Shown here: positions 7,331 to 12,268 of the stretch, piece by piece
How positions within the stretch are numbered: the first letter of the stretch is position 1
Layout: every line of letters begins with the position of its first letter
Program-made: the position numbers and the translations under genes
NCBI GenBank assembly: GCA_937124525.1
Contig: CAKZLA010000186.1
Coordinates: 1-12,268, forward strand
Reading direction: 5' to 3'
DNA length: 12,268 bases
Origin: an uncultured Desulfobacterium sp.
GTDB lineage: Bacteria; Desulfobacterota; Desulfobacteria; Desulfobacterales; Desulfobacteraceae
The notes under the pieces: generated by a model
Databases searched by the model: none
What the model was told of the DNA's origin: nothing
The model's input: the letters and a program-made list of their open reading frames with translations, nothing else

Positions 7331-9703
7331 ATGACTTTTTCTAATAATACAGACCGAACCTCTTACGATTTTGACCTGAGCAAAAGCTCTTTGCTGGAAA
7401 GAATGGTTTTCGCCAATCGATTTTGGATTATAGTTATTTGCGCAATCCTGACTTTGTTTTTCGGTTATCAGGCAACAAAGCTCCAGCTTAATGCCTGCTT
7501 TGAAAAGATGATTCCAACCAAACACCCTTATATATGCAATTATCTGGAGTATCAAACGGAGCTCTCAGGTCTGGGGAATGCGCTGAAAGTCGTTGTCGCA
7601 AATAAGGACGGTGATATTTACGACAAATCGTATATGGAAACCCTTAAAAAAATCAACGACCAGCTTTTTCTGACCACCGGTGTTGACCGCGCCTTTATGA
7701 GGTCTCTCTGGACACCGGCTACCCGCTGGCTCGGTGTAACCGAGTTCGGCCTGGACGGCGGGCCTGTTATCCCTGATGGCTACGACGGAGGTGATGCTTC
7801 CTTACAAAGGTTGAAACGTAACGTTTTAATGGCCAATCAGATTGGCCAGCTGGTCTCAATGGACCAGCGTTCAAGTCTGGTTTATGTTCCTTTGTTATCC
7901 TCATCTTCACTGGGCAAACCCATTGATTACCGGAAATTTTCAAAGGAGCTTGAGAAACTGAGAGCCGAGTATGAAAGTGACAAAATAGATATACATATTA
8001 TCGGGTTTGCCAAGGTTGCGGGCGACCTCCTCGACGGCCTCAGGGGGATACTTTTATTCTTTGTTCTGGCCATCATCATTACAGCAATCGTCGTGGGTTG
8101 CTACACCCGCTGTCTTCGCAGTACGTTGCTGGTCGTTACATGTTCCCTGGTGGGTGTTGTCTGGCAATTGGGGATGCTGCCGACCCTGGGGTATGCTCTT
8201 GATCCCTATTCCATTCTGGTGCCGTTTCTTATTTTTGCCATCGGCATGAGTCATGGTTCCCAGGTAATGAACAGCGTCCTTAATGAGGTGGGATGCGGAA
8301 TGCCCAGTGAAATTGCTGTGCGCAGCACTTTAAGGCGCCTTTTTATGACAGGGTTGATTGCCTTGTTTACGGACGCCATCGGGTTTGGAGTCCTCATGGT
8401 CATTGAAATTGAAATTATCAGGGAGCTTGCAATAGCTGCGTGTATCGGGGTTGCAGTGCTCGTTGTTACCAACTTGATTTTATTTCCCCTGCTCCTCTCT
8501 TATGTGGGGGCAAACGAAGCTGCTGCCTTACGGATGACAAATAGCTGCGAGATAAAGGATATCTTCTCTGGTTTAGACCATCATAGATTCTGGCGTTTTC
8601 TGGTCAGCTTAAGCAAACCTAAAGGTGCCCTGATCAGCATATTAATATTTGTATCATTAGGTATATTCGGTCTCGTTGTCTCCCAGGATAAAAAAATCGG
8701 TGATTTAGATCGCGGCGCCCCGGAATTACGACCTGACTCACGGTATAACCGAGATAATGCCTTTCTCACAGAGCACTATGGTGCAAGCAGTGACATATTC
8801 GCAATCATGGTAAAGACACCGGACGGATACTGTGCTCAATATGACATACTAAGGAAAATAGATGTACTTGAGTGGAAGCTACGCAATCTTCCCGGGGTTG
8901 AAAGTACCCATTCTCTTGCCCTGCTAAATCGGGGAATGCTGGTTGCTCTTACAGAAGGCAGTCCGAAGTGGTATGAACTCCAAAATAATCAGATAATGTT
9001 GAACACCATAACGGCAGATGCACCGCAAGGGGTATATAACAGTAACTGCAATCTGCTGACTATGTATGTTTACCTGGAGGATCATAAAGCAGAGACATTA
9101 ACGAGGGTGGTGAATTTTGTAGAAGATTTTGCCGCTGCCAATAACACGGAAGAGGTGCAGTTCATTCTTGCAGCCGGAAGTGCGGGTATTGAGGCTGCCA
9201 CCAATATTGTTGTGAAAAAAGCGGATCGCCAGATGTTGCTGTTGGTTTACGGCGTGGTTATAATTTTATGCATGATCTCTTTCCGGTCGCTGCGTGCAAC
9301 AATATGTGCGGTTCTGCCGTTGATGCTGACATCCATTCTTTGCAGCGCACTGATGGTCTATCTAAATATTGGTGTGAAGGTGGCAACGTTGCCGGTAATC
9401 GCATTGGGTGTAGGAATTGGTGTTGATTATGCATTGTATGTGATGAACATTATATTAATGTTCAGACAACAAGGATGTAATTTATCTGAAGCCTACTACA
9501 GGGCTTTACTCACCACCGGTAAAGTCGTCATACTGACTTCAATTACGCTGGCAGTCGGGGTCAGCACCTGGTATCTATCACCGATTAAGTTTCAGGCAGA
9601 CATGGGGATTTTGCTATCGTTCATGTTTATTTTTAATATGATAGGTGCTCTATTACTGTTACCTGCATTGTCATGTTTTATACTTCGACAGCAGGATTCA
9701 TAA
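7331..9703 (+). CDS. RND-superfamily (MMPL/SSD-like) inner-membrane transporter
   Basis: ATG 7331, four bases after the previous stop, is the likely start, with GAGG at 7318-7321 ahead of it. The frame is also open from GTG 7316, which would overlap the upstream gene. The 790-residue product has the duplicated RND layout. TM1 is at about 31-49, then a periplasmic domain, then TM2-6 at about 239-390. TM7 at about 433-452 is followed by a second periplasmic domain, then TM8-12 at about 635-784. The stretch IGDLDRGAPELRPDSRYNRD after TM7 is a hallmark of the subgroup paired with DUF1302/DUF1329. TM10 has GVGIGVDYALY, with Asp near residue 699 as the probable proton-relay residue. The equivalent TM4 segment reads AIGMSHGSQ and lacks the Asp. 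Such proteins use the proton gradient to move hydrophobic molecules or lipids. Direction and substrate are unknown. Confidence 0.92.
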   Translation: MTFSNNTDRTSYDFDLSKSSLLERMVFANRFWIIVICAILTLFFGYQATKLQLNACFEKMIPTKHPYICNYLEYQTELSGLGNALKVVVANKDGDIYDKSYMETLKKINDQLFLTTGVDRAFMRSLWTPATRWLGVTEFGLDGGPVIPDGYDGGDASLQRLKRNVLMANQIGQLVSMDQRSSLVYVPLLSSSSLGKPIDYRKFSKELEKLRAEYESDKIDIHIIGFAKVAGDLLDGLRGILLFFVLAIIITAIVVGCYTRCLRSTLLVVTCSLVGVVWQLGMLPTLGYALDPYSILVPFLIFAIGMSHGSQVMNSVLNEVGCGMPSEIAVRSTLRRLFMTGLIALFTDAIGFGVLMVIEIEIIRELAIAACIGVAVLVVTNLILFPLLLSYVGANEAAALRMTNSCEIKDIFSGLDHHRFWRFLVSLSKPKGALISILIFVSLGIFGLVVSQDKKIGDLDRGAPELRPDSRYNRDNAFLTEHYGASSDIFAIMVKTPDGYCAQYDILRKIDVLEWKLRNLPGVESTHSLALLNRGMLVALTEGSPKWYELQNNQIMLNTITADAPQGVYNSNCNLLTMYVYLEDHKAETLTRVVNFVEDFAAANNTEEVQFILAAGSAGIEAATNIVVKKADRQMLLLVYGVVIILCMISFRSLRATICAVLPLMLTSILCSALMVYLNIGVKVATLPVIALGVGIGVDYALYVMNIILMFRQQGCNLSEAYYRALLTTGKVVILTSITLAVGVSTWYLSPIKFQADMGILLSFMFIFNMIGALLLLPALSCFILRQQDS

Positions 9704-9914
9704 CTTCGTCCGTAATTACAGCTCAATGTAAACATAAGTAGAATAACTCATATTATGGGACAGCATTTATGATCTACCTCAATTTGATTAGCAAGCTAAC
9801 AATATACATCTATGAGTAATGAAGAAAAAAAGACAGGGGGCTGTAAATGACACAAAACTGGGTAAATGCTTTCAGAAAAAACGGGAAAAATTATTGTTAA
9901 GGAATGTTATAAAA
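9704..9914 (+). other. Spacer with two tiny overlapping ORFs (12 and 17 codons)
   Basis: No ordinary gene is present. MSNEEKKTGGCK is encoded at 9812-9850. Its stop overlaps by ATGA the start of MTQNWVNAFRKNGKNYC at 9847-9900, which has a GGGGG site at 9836-9840. Either this is a short leader or it is a remnant of a small gene; no family is recognised. A TAGAAT at 9739-9744 could be a -10 box, but no convincing -35 lies at the right distance. The larger frame open from ATG 9819 merely extends the next gene upstream. Confidence 0.3.
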
Positions 9915-10232
9915 ATGAAATTTATCAAAATTGCGCATCATACTGAGGATTTTAAAAAAATTCCGCCAGCAAAGTTAAACGAGTTGCTTGAAGCTCACAC
10001 ATACTGGATGGAGGAGCAAAAAAACGCGGGCAAACTTTTGGGTGCTTATGTTCTGGCAGGAAACGCAGAAGGTGAGCGCAACATTACCATCTGGGACTTT
10101 GAGTCGCCGGAAGAAATTGACAAGTGCATCTGGGAGGACCCCATGGGTTTTACTTTTGTTTGGGCAATATACCCTGCCGTTGACGTGTTTGAACATATCA
10201 AACATGTCATGACTAAACTATCAAAAGATTAA
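9915..10232 (+). CDS. Small muconolactone-isomerase/YciI-like dimeric alpha-beta barrel protein
   Basis: The start was placed at ATG 9915 with AAGGA at 9899-9903. The frame is open further upstream to 9819, but the added residues are Lys/Arg-rich, unlike the family's N-terminus. The 105-residue product begins with a beta strand (MKFIKIAHHT). It has a helix with EAHTYWMEEQKNAGKL, a strand GAYVLAGNAEG, and then NITIWDFESPEEID leading to a DP turn and a final VDVFEHI strand. This order is that of ferredoxin-like alpha+beta barrel proteins such as muconolactone delta-isomerase and YciI-like enzymes. They act as homodimers on small ring compounds, though some have lost activity. The next gene's ribosome site overlaps its stop codon, so it is cotranscribed with the flavoenzyme and may act on the same substrate. 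No specific reaction can be assigned. Confidence 0.72.
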   Translation: MKFIKIAHHTEDFKKIPPAKLNELLEAHTYWMEEQKNAGKLLGAYVLAGNAEGERNITIWDFESPEEIDKCIWEDPMGFTFVWAIYPAVDVFEHIKHVMTKLSKD

Positions 10233-10244
10233 GGAGACAATCAA

Positions 10245-12173
10245 GTGAATACCATGTATCCAAAGCTGTTTGGACGCGGCAAGATAGGACGATTGGAGAT
10301 TAACAACCGAATTGTGAAAGCGTGCACGGGAACTTATTTATCGAACCCGGATAATTCGGTTACCGATCGGCAGATCAGATTCTACGAAGAGGTAGCCCGG
10401 GGCGGGTCCGGGCTTGTCTTTGTCGACAATGCAGCGGTATTGAAGGAATACCATATGGGAGTTAATGCCGCTTCAGATGAACATATCCCAGGCTTATCAC
10501 TGCTGGCGGCAGCAGTCTCCGACCACGGGGCCAGGTCGGGCCTGCAACTCGCCCACCCTGGTAGAGATGGAGTATTTGTAGGCGCCGGGGGGGCGAAGGC
10601 TGCCTCCAGAATGCAGTGGGAGGGATGGTATCAGCACGGTTTTGCGGTGCCGCAAGAACTCACCATCGAAGAGATTCATGAGCTTGTCAACGCCTTCGGT
10701 AATGCTGCGAAGCGGGCACAAATTGCCGGTTTTGATCTCGTCGAGATGTATGCGGGCTGTGGCACCCTCCCCAGCAACTTCCTCTCGCCAGCACAAAACA
10801 AGCGTAACGATATGTATGGCGGTTCCCTTTACAACCGTATGAGGTTCTTAGTCGAGGTTGTAAGAGATATCAGGAAAAAGGTAGGCCCGGACTATCCGCT
10901 AAGTGTGAGGATGAGCCTAATCGACTATGAGCCTGATGGGATAGTGCTGGAGGAAAGTATAGATGTAGCCAAGGCGCTGGAGCAGAATGGTGTGGATGTA
11001 ATTAATGTCTGCGGTGGCAGTCATGCAGAAGCTATATATGCAGCAGGCTGCATGCTTATGCCCTTCGGCCTTCACGTACCAGCGGCTGCGGCTCTCAAAG
11101 AGGAAATTCACATTCCGGTGATGGTCTCCGGTTCAATACCTACTCCCGAGCTGGCAGAGGAAATACTTGAGAGTGGCAAGGCAGACTTCATTGCGTTGGG
11201 CCGGCCTCTCCTGGCCGACCCACATTGGCCCAGGAAGGCCAAAGAAGGAAGATCCGAAGACATCAGACCATGCATCCGTTGCAATGACGGATGCCACGAT
11301 AGGGGTATGCTATCACACCGAGCTATTGTGTGTACGGTGAATCCAACCTTATTCAAGCAGGACAGCCTTGCCGTTACCAAAGCCGAGCGGTCCAAGAACG
11401 TGGCCGTGATCGGAGCGGGTCCGGCGGGGATGGAGGCAGCCATGGTTTCCGGCTTGCGTGGTCATAACGTAACCCTGTATGAGAAGCGGGAATTGGGCGG
11501 TGTCTTGATCGAGGCTTCAGTTCCTGAATTTAAATCTGACATTAAGAGACTTATAGACTACTACAAAACCCAACTGACAAAGCTGAACATAAATGTGGTT
11601 AAGGAAGAGGCAGACGCAGACACCATCAAAAAAGGGAAGTTTGATGCCGTAATTATTGCGGTAGGAGCAGCGTTGAAGAAGCTTGATGTGCGAGGTATTG
11701 ACAATCCGATAGTAACCAATGTATTGGATGTGCTTGGCGGTAAGGTAAAAGTGGGGCAGCGGGTAATCGTTATCGGAGGAGGCGTTTCAGGATCAGAAAC
11801 CGGGCTGTTCCTGGCCGAGCAGGGCAAAGAAGTCACATTTATTGAGATGCTGGACGAGTTTATGTCTGGTATTGGGCACAATCGGTGTGCGTATAACGAA
11901 AGATTATCCGAGAAAAAAGTAACTGTCCATACCGGCAAGCGTTTGGACACTGTGCTTGATAACGTGGCGGTTGTTGTCGATAGATATGGTAAACGGCAGG
12001 AGTTGCCAGTAGACAGTATCGTGCTTGCTTCGGGTTTTGTTCCTCAGAAAGGCCTTAGACAGTGCCTGGAAGATGAAACCGGCCTTGAGGTCTACGCAAT
12101 TGGAGATTGTGTGGGGCCGCGCATGATTTATGACGCCATACATGAAGGGTTCCTGACCGCCAGAAGGATCTAA
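10245..12173 (+). CDS. OYE-type flavin/Fe-S/NAD(P) oxidoreductase (2,4-dienoyl-CoA reductase / BaiCD-BaiH family)
   Basis: GTG 10245 follows AAGGAG at 10231-10236. The 642-residue product has all the family's parts. An FMN-binding TIM barrel covers residues 1 to about 335 (KIGRLEINNRIVKA near the start; FLSPAQNKRNDMYGGSLYNR in the middle). A 4Fe-4S motif follows with Cys343, Cys346, Cys350 and Cys363. An FAD Rossmann fold has GAGPAG at 390-395, and the NAD(P) fold has GGGVSG from 511. Such enzymes pass electrons from NAD(P)H through FAD, Fe-S and FMN to reduce C=C bonds in dienoyl-CoAs, enones or bile-acid steroids. The family's catalytic Tyr (Tyr166 in E. coli FadH) aligns with Thr174 here, in EMYAGCGTL. 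The partner His is kept at 260, with the same 86-residue spacing as in FadH. The exact substrate is therefore unsure. It pairs with the small upstream protein and probably acts in the cytoplasm. Confidence 0.92.
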   Translation: MNTMYPKLFGRGKIGRLEINNRIVKACTGTYLSNPDNSVTDRQIRFYEEVARGGSGLVFVDNAAVLKEYHMGVNAASDEHIPGLSLLAAAVSDHGARSGLQLAHPGRDGVFVGAGGAKAASRMQWEGWYQHGFAVPQELTIEEIHELVNAFGNAAKRAQIAGFDLVEMYAGCGTLPSNFLSPAQNKRNDMYGGSLYNRMRFLVEVVRDIRKKVGPDYPLSVRMSLIDYEPDGIVLEESIDVAKALEQNGVDVINVCGGSHAEAIYAAGCMLMPFGLHVPAAAALKEEIHIPVMVSGSIPTPELAEEILESGKADFIALGRPLLADPHWPRKAKEGRSEDIRPCIRCNDGCHDRGMLSHRAIVCTVNPTLFKQDSLAVTKAERSKNVAVIGAGPAGMEAAMVSGLRGHNVTLYEKRELGGVLIEASVPEFKSDIKRLIDYYKTQLTKLNINVVKEEADADTIKKGKFDAVIIAVGAALKKLDVRGIDNPIVTNVLDVLGGKVKVGQRVIVIGGGVSGSETGLFLAEQGKEVTFIEMLDEFMSGIGHNRCAYNERLSEKKVTVHTGKRLDTVLDNVAVVVDRYGKRQELPVDSIVLASGFVPQKGLRQCLEDETGLEVYAIGDCVGPRMIYDAIHEGFLTARRI

Positions 12174-12268
12174 GGCTCCTGGCAGCGGGTCCAGCTCCAT
12201 ACTGTCTTGAAGATCAGTACTTGTTTCGAGGTCACACATTATTTTGTAATAGGGGCTTGGTTCTAAAC

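Noticed and set aside
1..12268. tRNA, rRNA or CRISPR array
   Set aside because: No cloverleaf, rRNA-like stretch or regularly spaced repeat series was seen on either strand.

Overview
The window looks like a piece of chromosome from a Gram-negative, probably anaerobic, environmental bacterium. The evidence is a predicted outer-membrane beta-barrel of the DUF1302 family ending in Phe, two further exported proteins with Sec signal peptides, and an RND-superfamily transporter. There is also a bile-acid/dienoyl-CoA-reductase type flavoenzyme with an Fe-S cluster. Moderate-to-low GC, clear AGGAGG ribosome binding sites and the gene mix suggest a deltaproteobacterial relative (Desulfobacterota), but this is an inference and not proven here. 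All supported genes lie on the + strand.

Layout. Positions 1-168 hold a 15-bp direct repeat and no gene. Positions 193-678 encode a small four-helix membrane protein that looks like a doubled DUF2798 unit. Positions 847-2100 encode an intact MFS transporter. Positions about 2150-2520 are the frameshifted C-terminal remains of a second, different MFS transporter, possibly followed by a scrap of a flavoprotein (to 2590). Positions 2740-2974 form a 235-bp non-coding element with 27-bp terminal inverted repeats and an imperfect 8-bp target duplication, i.e. a MITE or gutted insertion sequence. It lies just upstream of the main operon and carries a promoter-like sequence pointing into it.

The main operon, 3101-9703, has four tightly ordered genes: a DUF1302 outer-membrane barrel, a DUF1329 periplasmic protein, a Ycf48/BNR-type beta-propeller, and an RND/MMPL-type transporter. 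Three of the products are predicted to be exported and the fourth is an inner-membrane pump with large periplasmic loops. The set therefore reads as one envelope-spanning machine, probably for a hydrophobic compound or lipid; the substrate is not known from the sequence. A perfect 12-bp-stem hairpin sits between the second and third genes.

Downstream, after a 211-bp gap with two tiny overlapping ORFs, 9915-10232 encodes a small muconolactone-isomerase/YciI-like protein. It is followed closely by 10245-12173, a 642-residue OYE-type flavin/Fe-S/NAD(P) oxidoreductase of the FadH/BaiCD/BaiH family whose usual catalytic Tyr position is Thr. Together the region suggests uptake or export plus reductive conversion of a cyclic or unsaturated hydrophobic substrate, beside decaying remnants of other catabolic genes. 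The last 95 bases show no gene.
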